A DNA stretch of 64,000 nucleotides. Source: Pirellulales bacterium (lineage in GTDB: Bacteria; Planctomycetota; Planctomycetia; Pirellulales; Thermoguttaceae). Positions 35,640 to 45,100 of the stretch are shown here, piece by piece. A program made the translations under genes and the position numbers. Position 1 is the stretch's first letter. Each line of letters opens with the position of its first letter. Location of the stretch: positions 1 through 64,000 of the forward strand of contig JAFGRD010000100.1 in the NCBI GenBank assembly GCA_016935315.1, read 5' to 3'. The notes beneath the pieces were generated by a model. The model searched no databases. It was given only the letters and a program-made list of their open reading frames with translations, and was not told where the DNA came from.

Positions 35640-38600
35640 GTGGACCCGATCCGCTTTTCGATCGAGAATCCGGTGAAGGTCGCCGTCGGCGTGATCCTGG
35701 TCCTGCTGTTCGGACTGATCGCCCTGAGGGCGGTTCCCATCCAGCTTACGCCCGACGTGGACCGGCCGGTGGTCACCGTCCGAACGGAGTGGCCGGGCAG
35801 AAGTCCGGAAGAGGTTGAGGAGTCGATCCTCGTCGAACAAGAGGAGAAGCTCAAGACGCTCCAAGGGCTGTACAAGATGACCTCCACGGCCGAGTTGGGG
35901 CGGGCCCACGTCACGTTGGAGTTTCACGTCGGTTTCGACATGTCACGGGCGCTGCAGGAAGTGGCCAACCGGCTGGACGAGGTGCGGGCCTATCCCGAGG
36001 ACGTGGATCGCCCGGTCATCCGGGCGTCGGACACCGCCAGCGACGACGCCATCGGCTATTGTCTGCTCCAGGCCGAGGACCCGAGTTTCGAGGCCGCCGA
36101 ATTCTACGATTATGCCGACCGCTATCTGAAACCGGAGTTGGAGCGGATTCCGGGGGTCGCCGAGATCGGCATCTACGGCGGACGCGAGCACCAGGTGCAA
36201 GTGCAATTCGACCCGGTGGCCTTGGCCCAACGGGGAATCAGCGTGATGGAGTTGCGCAACGCCTTGCAGTCGGACAACGTCAACGAATCGGCGGGCGACA
36301 TGGCCAACGGCCGCCAGGACGTCCGGTTTCGCGTGCTCGGGCAGTTCGACTCGCTCGATCCGCTCCGACGGACCATCGTGCAATACGATTCCCACGGCGT
36401 TCCCATCCGCCTCGAAGACGTCGCCGACGTTCAACTCGTGCTGGAGAAGAAGGTCCACTTCGACCAGTGCAAGGGCAGGACGTCGATGACGATCTTCATC
36501 AAGCGGGAGACCGGAACCAACGTGGTGGACATCATGCGGGACGTCCGCCTGGCGATCGACAATCTCAACGCCCCCGGCGGCCTGCTCTCGTTGTTCAAGA
36601 ACGACCGGTACGGGATCCGCCTGCGCTTGGTCGTCGACGATACGTATTACATCCACCGGGCGGTCGGGCTGGTGCAGGAGAATCTGCTGCTGGGGGGAAG
36701 TCTGGCCGTGCTCGTGCTGTTGCTGTTTCTGCGCAGCCCCCGCGCCACGCTGATCATTGCCGTGGCCATCCCCATTTCGGTCATCGGCACGTTCGTGGTC
36801 ATGGCCTTGACGGGTCGCAACCTCAACGTGATCTCCCTGGCAGGGCTGGCCTTTGCCGTGGGCATGGTCGTCGACAACGCGATCGTGGTGCTGGAGAACA
36901 TCGACCGCCACATGGCCATGGGCGAGAAGCCTTCGGTCGCCGCCTACCGCGGCACGAAAGAGGTTTGGGGTGCCATCCTCTCTTCCACCTTGACCACGGT
37001 CGCCGTCTTTGCACCCGTGCTGACGATCAAGGAGGAAAGCGGCCAGCTCTTCTACGACATTGCCCTGGCCATCTGTGCCGCGGTAACCCTTTCCCTGCTG
37101 GTGTCGATCAGCGTGATTCCCACGGCCGGGGCGAAGTTCTTGCGGAGCCACCGCTCGGCAAATGGGCCGATCGCCGGGGCCGTCGGCTCGTTGTTCGGCT
37201 TGACCTGGCTGCTCCAGCGGGGCGTCGACGCCTATTCACGGCTGATCTATCTGATGACCTTTCCCAGCCTGGCCGGGGCCTGGCTCCGCGTGGTCGTGAT
37301 CGCGGTTGTGACCGTGGTGGCCGTGGGGGCGAGTTGGATGCTGATGCTGCCGGCCAGCTATCTTCCGGACGGGAACAAGAACTTCACCTTCGGGTTGATG
37401 TTCAACCCGCCCGGCTATTCCCTCGAACAGAACACCCTGGTTGCCGAACGGCTGGAAGCGTCCGTCCGCCCCTACTGGGAGGCGAACGACTCGCGCGAGG
37501 CGACCGCCATTGCCCCGCTGGTCGACATGCAGACGGGAAAGCCGATCGCCGAGGTCCCCGCGCTGGACGAGTTCTTCTTCGTCGTTTCGCGGGGCCGCGT
37601 GTTCATGATCACCACCAGCAAGAATCCGGGGAACGTCCGTCCGGTCAAGTCGATCCTGACCCGGGCCATGAACGAAATCCCCGGCAGCTACGGCTACGCC
37701 TCGCAGCGGTCCATCTTCGGCCGGAACGCGGGCGGCTCCAACTCGGTGGAGGTGGAAGTCGTGGGCAGCGACATGCAGCGACTGAAGGCCAGTGCCGCCC
37801 ACCTGCAGGGAAAGCTCATGGGCGAGTTCTCCAAGTTTGCCGTGCGCAGCGATCCGATGACCTTCAACGAGGCCGGCCCGGAGCGACAAATCGTCATCGA
37901 CCAGGTCCGCGCGAAAGAGCTGGGGCTAAACGTTCAATCGCTCGCCCTGGCCGCCCGGGCGATCGTCGACGGGGCGATCGTCGGCGACTTCGATTTTGAG
38001 GGGGACAACATCGATCTGGTCATCATCCGCGACCCCGACGTCGAGCTCACTCCCGATACTCTGGCAAGCGTCCCCCTGGCCATCACCGAGGAGAGCGGTC
38101 GGAAGACGATCCTGCCGTTGGGTGAATTGGTGCGCTTTGTCGATGCGGACGCTTCGCAGTCCATCCGCCGCGTGGAACAGCGGCGGGCCGTGACGTTCAC
38201 CGTCAATCCCCCGCCCGAGATGGCCCTGGAAGAGGCCCAGGCGAGAATCGAGGAGCTGGTCGCCGACTCGCGCCGGGAAGGCGGCATGACCTCCGACGTG
38301 CGGGTGAACATGTCGGGCAACGCCGACAAGCTCACGCAGACGCGCACGGCGCTTTTGGGCCGCTGGAGCGGATGGAACCTCGAATCGCTCAGCAGCGTCG
38401 GCTTCAGCCGCTTCTTCCTCGCCCTGGTGATCACCTACCTGCTGATGGCCGCCCTGTTCGAGAGCTTCCTTCATCCGCTGGTCATCTTGTTCAGCGTGCC
38501 GCTGGCCACGGTGGGCGGCTTCGTCGGGCTCCGCCTGGTGCGAGTCTTGGATCCCACCCAGCAGTTGGACACGCTGACCATGCTCGGCTTCATCATCTTG

Positions 38601-39107
38601 ATCGGGGTGGTGGTCAACAACGCGATCCTGCTGGTGCACCAGGCGCTGAACTTCATGCGGGGGATCGGAGAGAGCGAGTCGGCCGTCTGCCAACCGTTGC
38701 CGCCGCGAGAAGCCATTCGCCGGTCGGTCAAGACGCGAATCCGCCCGATCTTCATGACCACCGCCACCAGCGTCTTTGGCATGCTGCCCTTGGTGCTGGC
38801 TCCCGGAGCGGGCAGTGAGCTTTACCGCGGGTTGGGCACCGTCGTGGTCGGCGGGCTGGTCTGCTCGACGCTGTTTACGCTGGTTGTGGTGCCGCTGCTG
38901 TTGAGCCTCGTAATGGATGCGAAAACCCTTGTCGTCCGTACACTGTTCGGGAGACAGGAAGTAGCCACGGAAACCGAGCCCGGCCGGGACGCGGCCGCGC
39001 CGCCGGCCGAGGTGACGAAACCGCTGCCCGCCGGGCAGATTCTGGGCTGCGGCGACGCGCCGGAACCGGTTTGCGACCGATCCGCTTCGGCCGGAGAGAC
39101 TGCATGA
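35640..39107 (+). CDS. RND efflux permease, second system (AcrB/MMPL-type HAE family)
   Basis: An 1155-residue pump starting with GTG at 35640, 8 nt after GAGGAG. Typical features are MDxxRFSIENPVKV-like start, TEWPGRSPEEVEESI, two periplasmic loops, AGLAFAVGMVVDNAIVVLENI with the Asp of the proton relay, and MLGFIILIGVVVNNAILLVHQ in the second half. The extra length comes from a larger second periplasmic loop and a ~70-residue Pro/Ala-rich cytoplasmic tail. It is distinct from the pump at 12.5-15.7 kb, which lacks the Asp. The substrate is unknown. Confidence 0.92.
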   Translation: MDPIRFSIENPVKVAVGVILVLLFGLIALRAVPIQLTPDVDRPVVTVRTEWPGRSPEEVEESILVEQEEKLKTLQGLYKMTSTAELGRAHVTLEFHVGFDMSRALQEVANRLDEVRAYPEDVDRPVIRASDTASDDAIGYCLLQAEDPSFEAAEFYDYADRYLKPELERIPGVAEIGIYGGREHQVQVQFDPVALAQRGISVMELRNALQSDNVNESAGDMANGRQDVRFRVLGQFDSLDPLRRTIVQYDSHGVPIRLEDVADVQLVLEKKVHFDQCKGRTSMTIFIKRETGTNVVDIMRDVRLAIDNLNAPGGLLSLFKNDRYGIRLRLVVDDTYYIHRAVGLVQENLLLGGSLAVLVLLLFLRSPRATLIIAVAIPISVIGTFVVMALTGRNLNVISLAGLAFAVGMVVDNAIVVLENIDRHMAMGEKPSVAAYRGTKEVWGAILSSTLTTVAVFAPVLTIKEESGQLFYDIALAICAAVTLSLLVSISVIPTAGAKFLRSHRSANGPIAGAVGSLFGLTWLLQRGVDAYSRLIYLMTFPSLAGAWLRVVVIAVVTVVAVGASWMLMLPASYLPDGNKNFTFGLMFNPPGYSLEQNTLVAERLEASVRPYWEANDSREATAIAPLVDMQTGKPIAEVPALDEFFFVVSRGRVFMITTSKNPGNVRPVKSILTRAMNEIPGSYGYASQRSIFGRNAGGSNSVEVEVVGSDMQRLKASAAHLQGKLMGEFSKFAVRSDPMTFNEAGPERQIVIDQVRAKELGLNVQSLALAARAIVDGAIVGDFDFEGDNIDLVIIRDPDVELTPDTLASVPLAITEESGRKTILPLGELVRFVDADASQSIRRVEQRRAVTFTVNPPPEMALEEAQARIEELVADSRREGGMTSDVRVNMSGNADKLTQTRTALLGRWSGWNLESLSSVGFSRFFLALVITYLLMAALFESFLHPLVILFSVPLATVGGFVGLRLVRVLDPTQQLDTLTMLGFIILIGVVVNNAILLVHQALNFMRGIGESESAVCQPLPPREAIRRSVKTRIRPIFMTTATSVFGMLPLVLAPGAGSELYRGLGTVVVGGLVCSTLFTLVVVPLLLSLVMDAKTLVVRTLFGRQEVATETEPGRDAAAPPAEVTKPLPAGQILGCGDAPEPVCDRSASAGETA

Positions 39108-39160
39108 CGCGAAGATGATCTGTGCTCCACGCGAATGCCCAAGCTCAGAGACTCCTTTCC

Positions 39161-39286
39161 ATGAGATGTCTCAGTGGTCTTGGCTTCGGGCTGCTCCTCG
39201 CAGCGGCTGTCGTTCTCGCCGGACTCGTTCCCGCCGCAGCCGCGGCCAGTGCTCGACGTTGTCCAAGGAAAGTGATGCCGGCTTAG
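39161..39286 (+). CDS. 41-residue orphan signal-peptide ORF
   Basis: ATG at 39161 opens a 41-residue frame that is almost purely a signal peptide: a short polar start, then LGFGLLLAAAVVLAGLVPA followed by AAAA and a basic tail, stop TAG at 39284-39286. No good ribosome-binding site is seen. It ends 4 bp inside the 3' end of the convergent PQQ-repeat gene. It may be the stump of a secreted-protein gene whose body was lost, or a small exported peptide. Confidence 0.35.
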   Translation: MRCLSGLGFGLLLAAAVVLAGLVPAAAAASARRCPRKVMPA

Positions 39287-40557
39287 GACCGGACGTCATA
39301 GCAGGAAAGGGCGTCGTGATAGCGCAGGTAGAGCTTGCCGTCACAGATTACCGGATGGGCCCAGACGTCTTTCTTCCCCTCGACGAACGGAAAACTGCCG
39401 ACAGTCCTCAGACTCTCGTTCGTCAACTCCTGCAGCAGCATGGTGCCACGCTCCGTGAGGAAGTAGTATCGCCCGTCGGCATGGATGAGCGAACCGGGGA
39501 GCGATTCGCCGACGCCCGTCGGCCTGCCGGTGGCGGCATCGATTGCGACCCAGCCTTTGACGGCGCCGAGGCTGCTAACGCCGCAAACACGGCCATCGAC
39601 GCACACCATTCCGCCCTGACTCGCCTTCAGCTCCACGGACCACACCCGATCGCCTGGCACATCTGCCAGCCGCACACCGTAGATTCCGCCGAAGTTGCGG
39701 CTGGAGTTCGTGAAAACCACACGGCCGTCCGAGAGAATCGGCGTCGTAGCGATCGTGTTCTGCGGGTCCAAGTGCCTCATCGTCCAGCAGAGATCGCCGC
39801 TCTCGGCGTCCACGGCAAAGGCGTGTCGCGATCCGCTGTTGAGAAGCAATCGACGCGGACCCACGGCGATGAGAATGGGCGACGCATACGACGGGTCCTC
39901 CCCGTCCAGCGGCGGGCTGGCCCAGACCGTCGCCCCCGTCCGTTTGTCGAGCGCCGCCATGAGCCCCTTGGTGCCGGCCGGCGTCACAAACACCCGGTCG
40001 CCGTCGACCAACGGCGATTCGCTGATCCCCCAAGTGATGTTCTTCCCCTCGAAGCGATCGAGCATGTTGACCGCCCACAGTTCGGTTCCTCCGGCCGCAT
40101 CCAGGCAAGCCACCCGGCCGTGCGCGTTCATGTGGTACAGCTTGCCGTCATCGTAGGTGCAGGAGGACCGGGCGCCGGGGTAAGAGCGCTGCCAGGCAGC
40201 CCCGTTTCTCGACCGCCACCGTGGCGAGCCGTCCAGCGAGAATGCGCGGATGACCAGGTCGTCCCCGTCATCGCCGGTAACGTAAAGCGTGTCGTTGACG
40301 ACGATCGGCGATGAATAGCCCCCGCCGATCCCCGAGACGGTCCAGAGGCGCTTTGGTCCCTCGGCCGGCCATGAGCTCAAGAGGCCCGTCTCGTCGCAGA
40401 CGCCGTCGCGGCGAGGACCGCGCCACTGCGACCAGCCGGGCGTGGTCGAGCGGACCAGGGTTGGCGACTGCTCCTCCCCTGCCATGGCCAGGTGTGTGCC
40501 GAGAAGAAAAGCGGCGATCCACGCGATGCGTGCTGGACGGCTTGAGTGTCTGTTCAC
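39283..40557 (-). CDS. Secreted PQQ-like beta-propeller protein
   Basis: A 424-residue protein starting with GTG at 40557, preceded by AGAGGAA. A signal peptide (to about residue 26, ending AMAGE) is followed by WSQWRGPRRDGVCDETGLL, the standard opening of planctomycete quinoprotein-like propellers. Seven to eight blades follow, with repeated W/V..LD..TG..W/VWA elements (for example LDKRTGATVWASPPL, IDAATGRPTGVGE). No PQQ-dehydrogenase catalytic residues were recognised, so a binding or scaffold role (BamB-like fold) is more likely than an enzyme. Confidence 0.85.
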   Translation of the reverse strand: MNRHSSRPARIAWIAAFLLGTHLAMAGEEQSPTLVRSTTPGWSQWRGPRRDGVCDETGLLSSWPAEGPKRLWTVSGIGGGYSSPIVVNDTLYVTGDDGDDLVIRAFSLDGSPRWRSRNGAAWQRSYPGARSSCTYDDGKLYHMNAHGRVACLDAAGGTELWAVNMLDRFEGKNITWGISESPLVDGDRVFVTPAGTKGLMAALDKRTGATVWASPPLDGEDPSYASPILIAVGPRRLLLNSGSRHAFAVDAESGDLCWTMRHLDPQNTIATTPILSDGRVVFTNSSRNFGGIYGVRLADVPGDRVWSVELKASQGGMVCVDGRVCGVSSLGAVKGWVAIDAATGRPTGVGESLPGSLIHADGRYYFLTERGTMLLQELTNESLRTVGSFPFVEGKKDVWAHPVICDGKLYLRYHDALSCYDVRS

Positions 40558-40792
40558 AGCGTCGGTTCCTCTTGAGTGTCTGGGGAATGATCACCGGGGA
40601 GCGAGAAGGCGCGACTCACCGGCATCCGGTGTTCTCGCAAGAGGTTGTGTCTGCCTCTCAGCGAAGATTGTACGAGACGGACACGGTTGCTGCAACTGGC
40701 CGGTTCGCGACGGGGGCGGCGCGAGAGACGAACCGCGTCAAGCCATGATCCGTGAGCCAACGCTCCTTGAACAGAGGGGGCCACGTGCCCGG

Positions 40793-41917
40793 TCAGTCGA
40801 AGCAGAAGCACTCGGTCTCCACGCACCGGTGCAATTCACACCAGCCGGCGCCGGGGACCTTGCTCGCCACCGTTTCCGGCTCAACGGGCTCCCGGCGGTC
40901 CAGTTTGAGCCCCTCGACGATCGGCGGCACGAAGTGCGCATCGAGTTGGGCCGTATCGCCCCGATTGGCCGAGACGTAGAAGTTGATGGCCTCGTGCAAC
41001 GCGGCTCGCCGCGCCGCGGGTGACCATTCCGGCGGCGTTCGATGTCGGTGGAGAATGGCCAAGGCTTGCCAGCGGTAAGCGTGCATGCAATGCTGCTTCA
41101 CGGCAATGCGCAACGATTCCTGCTCCAGGGTGCACGTCGCATCGCCGTGATTGCGGCCGAGCCCCAGGACGTCCGACGGCACGAGTCGGAGTTCCGGCGC
41201 CGCGGTGGCACAAAACGCGCTTTTCAAAACCGCAGGCAGCCGCCCGTAGCTGGTCGTCTCCCGCGGCAATGCGAGCGTCACGCGGGGGACTCCCATCGCG
41301 GCAAGCCGTTGCCAGCGTCGGGCGCTCATGTTCCTGGAAGCGCCGCCGATGGCCGCCACGTTGTCCAGACCGCGGGATTGCAGCGCCAAGGCGTCCAGGA
41401 CGTCTTCGACCAGGACAAGCTCGCCACCGGCCCCGGCCCGAAACGCCTCGTGTAGTCCGATCACCGCTACTTGCACTCGCCAATCCCTGTTCAGGAACAG
41501 ATCCTTGCCCGCCGTATCGCTCACATCACGGGCCCAGAAACCGACAATACGGCCGCCCCGATCGCGAATCGGTCCGACCAGCCGCCCGGGCAAACGCTGA
41601 TCGGCCAGGAGCTTCGAGGCACGGATTTCGGCTGCGCCGAACCCAGCCTGCCGCAGCTTTGCCCGGATCGCTGCCGCCTCGACGAACAGCCCGACCGGCA
41701 ACTGGTGCAGGCAATCGAGTCGAACGCCGCGAGCCCCGAGACGGCGGCAGGCGGCTTCCCGCATGGTGCCGCCGGTTGTGGGATCTGCGAGCATGCGGCG
41801 TGCCAGCGCAAGAAAGGCCTCCATCAAACGGGCAGGCCGGGCAGGGTATCGCAGGCCCGGCGCCGGTGCCGACTGTCGGACGCGGTGATAGAGGAGAAAA
41901 CAGTCTCTCGTCGGCAT
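40793..41917 (-). CDS. DnaG-like primase/TOPRIM protein, apparently degenerate
   Basis: About 374 residues from ATG 41917; the frame is open to 42190 and a GTG at 41998 is another option. It resembles the middle of DnaG: CLHQLPVGLF, GFGAAEIRASKLLADQRLPG, LVGPIRDRGGRIVGFWARD, then IGLHEAF and a TOPRIM core ELVLVEDVLDALALQSRG. Where active enzymes have the DxD of the second TOPRIM motif, this protein has LALPRETTSYG. No CHC2 zinc finger precedes it. The tail ends with several cysteines (GWCELHRCVETECFCF). It is likely an inactive or specialised paralogue of primase; function unknown. Confidence 0.55.
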   Translation of the reverse strand: MPTRDCFLLYHRVRQSAPAPGLRYPARPARLMEAFLALARRMLADPTTGGTMREAACRRLGARGVRLDCLHQLPVGLFVEAAAIRAKLRQAGFGAAEIRASKLLADQRLPGRLVGPIRDRGGRIVGFWARDVSDTAGKDLFLNRDWRVQVAVIGLHEAFRAGAGGELVLVEDVLDALALQSRGLDNVAAIGGASRNMSARRWQRLAAMGVPRVTLALPRETTSYGRLPAVLKSAFCATAAPELRLVPSDVLGLGRNHGDATCTLEQESLRIAVKQHCMHAYRWQALAILHRHRTPPEWSPAARRAALHEAINFYVSANRGDTAQLDAHFVPPIVEGLKLDRREPVEPETVASKVPGAGWCELHRCVETECFCFD

Positions 41918-42116
41918 CGCCCCCGCGGTGTGGGCCCGAGACCATTTGTGCCAGTTCGTGTTTTGACCGCAGTACACGGCATCCCTCGTCGAAGTCACGA
42001 GGAATTCGTCACAGCCACCCCCCGGGGCGAAGAACTCCCCAAAGACGGAAGGATAGCCAAAAGGGATTGCCGAACGCAATCCCAATCGACCCGGCGAGCC
42101 ATGCGGCCGGACCAGA

Positions 42117-45100
42117 CTACACGCCGGCGATTTCGGCCGTGTTTGAGGGGCAAGCACGTCGGCGTCGGCGTGAGGACCGGCGTCTGGCAAGCACCCAGAG
42201 ACCGCAAAGGCCGGTCGCGGCCAGCAGTGCGCTGGACGGCTCAGGGACGACCATTACGGCCGCGCGATAAACGCCGCTTGCTCCCTGAATCGTGTAAGTC
42301 ATCGTCAAGTCGTGCACCAGGTCGAACGGCTCACCCGACACGCCCGTCCACTGAATTCCCATCACGTCGCCCAGAAAATGCTTGCCCCCCAGTTCGAAGG
42401 CAAAACCGCCGGCGATTCGGCCGTTCGTGTCCTCCTGAAAAAGTCCCAGGTTGCGGGCCGGCTCGCCGGTGAAAACGCCTGCGGTCGACGTGAGCACGTA
42501 GCTGTTGAGAATCCCATCGCCGAGTTCGATATAGACGCCTTCACCAGGAACGACCATGACCTGCGCTGCGGCCGTGGCGGTGGCGGGAGGCGACTGCGCG
42601 GCGTAGAGGCCGTGGCCGAAGAGGTTCGCCGCCAGGATTGCCTGGATGTCGTTGCCGTTGACGTAGCCGTCGCCGGTGAAGTCGCCCTCAGGCCAGTCGG
42701 GCGGCCAGAGGCCCGTGCCGGGGTCTTCCTCGATGGCGAACAGGTTGGCGGCCAGAATCGCCTGGATGTCATTGCCGTCGACGTGCCCGTTACCGTCGCA
42801 GTCGCCGTCGGCGGCCTGGAACAACTTCACGTCCACCTGTTGCGCGTCGTAGGTGATTTCCCGGCAGAAGAGGCCATACCCCAGATGCGCGTTCTCGCCG
42901 GGCGCCTCGGCAAACGTTCCCAGGACCTGGCCAGCGCTGAGGACGGTTCGCGACGCGTTGCCCCTGGCCGGCAGCCGCTGGGTGGCTTTGACCGTCAGCG
43001 CTGCCTGCCCTAAAGCGGCGTTTCCCGCGACGTCCACGCGATCGCCGGTCAAGGCGCCCAAGTGGCAGTAGTATTCGAAACCTTCTTCTGCGTCCAGATT
43101 GCCGTCGATGATCAGCGTCCCGTAAGGTTCGCCCGGTGCGAGCAGACCGCGCACCCGGAGGTCGCCGCGAACCGTCCCCAGCCCGCCACTGTGCAGGTCA
43201 GCGACGGAGAGCGCCGCTCCGGCGATCGTCAGCTCCACGCTCTCCTGTAGCGACAAGTTGCCCAAAGCGGCCGAATCCGGTGTGTTGAGGTGGAGCATGG
43301 AATCGGCGGCGACGGCCAGATTCACCCCGGGCATGTCCACCGCCGCCTTGGCACCCACCGACATGTCGGCCAGCACGTTGGCCAAGAGCGTCTGGAAGTC
43401 TTCGGTGACGAAGTCGGCGAAGTCGTAGTCGTCCACCGCGTAGTTCCAGTGGCTGAGGAATGCCCGCCGTTGGCCGGTGGTGCCGCAAACCAGCGGGCCT
43501 CCCTGGTCGAGATCGAAGCCCGCGGGAATATCGATCAGGAAGGGGCTGCCGTCAAACGTGCCGACCAGATGGGACGGGTCGCGCAAGGTGCCGGGGGCAG
43601 GCAACCGAACGCTGTCCGGGGCCTGGCCGTCCGGGGCCTCGCTCCAATCGAACACGGTAAGCGGGCCGGTCAGGCCGGCAACGAATGGATGCATCTGGCA
43701 GCCGGACGCGATCAGCATCTGATCCTCGGCCAGGTCCGTGGCGACACAATCGCCCGTTGTCCAACCCCAGCGGATATTCCCTCCTCCGCGCGTGAGATAA
43801 CCGGTCATCAGCACCAGGGGCGTCATCAGCTCGTTCCATTGGAGGCGATCGGCGTCATACATCGGGCTGTAGGCGTTGCGACTGACCAGCACCAGGTCGG
43901 CATTGTGCAGGCTCTCGGCCAGCAGAGGTTCCGCAAACGGATCGTGCGTCTCCTGCATTGCCCCGGCCATGCCCGCGGTATCCACCACGTAACCGAGCGA
44001 CTCGATCAGGGCCACCAGGGCATCGTCTCGACCGCCGGGGGCTTCGTCGCTGACCAGCAGCACCGTGGTGGGCCCCGTGTGGATCGGGGCGACGGAGAGG
44101 GTTCCTCCGGCCAGCGTCAGGTCCGCCGCGTTGCGTAGAATCGAGCCGGTGGCAGTCAACGTATTGCCGGGGCTGATGCTCATCCGCACGCCGTCGAGTT
44201 GAAGACGCTGGTGGACCATGACCTGGTTCGGTCCGGCGCTGACCATGCCGCTGATTACCGACAGAGAGTCGACGCTTAGATGAGCCGCGTCCAGTTGAAC
44301 GGCGCCTCCGGCGACGTTCAGATCGGGGATACTGGCCGTAGGCGTCTCTCCGCTGTCGCGCAGCGCGACCAATTCAGGCAAAATCAACAGGTCGCTGCTT
44401 TCGGTGTCCGAATTGATGCCGTGCAGTGCCAACAGGTTGGTTCCGGCGTGGAGACGGCCGAGATGGGCAGACAGGTCGAAGTCCTCGAAGACTCTGGCCT
44501 GGGAATCGGGATGTCCGTCGGCCTCCGAATCGAACGAGGGCGTTCGGCAGTCGGAGAAGTAGGCACGCCGCACTTCCACGCCGTTTAGATAGGCCACGAA
44601 CCCATCGTCGTATTTCATTCGCAAGGTGAGCCCCGCCAAGGCGTCCAGATCCGCCGGGTCGTCGATGGTAAACGGGATGCGCAGGAACACGGAGGTGCAG
44701 TCGGGCCCGTGGTCCTGGGGCCGCACGTTGGTTCGGATCAGGCTGGCGTAATCGCTGCCGGAGTCTTCGTAGCCCATGCCTGTCTTTCCCACGTCCCACG
44801 CATCATCAAGAAACCCCGAGCCGGCCCATCCGGTCCCCAATGAACCGTCGGTAGGGACGTGATAACTGGCATCGGTGACGCCCGGTTCACCGGAGATTAG
44901 CGTGGCGGACTCGAGCAACGGATCGGCCTCGATGGTGAGCGTTCCGCGATCGTGCGTGATGCTCGCGTCTTGAAGCAGATCGAAGCCGTCCACCTGGAAC
45001 GTGTCGCCGGGACTGATGGAAACGTGGGTATTGCCCATGTTCAGAAGCTTGCCGACGTGCAAATGGTTCGCGCCCGCCTCGAGCATGCCACCGGCCACGG

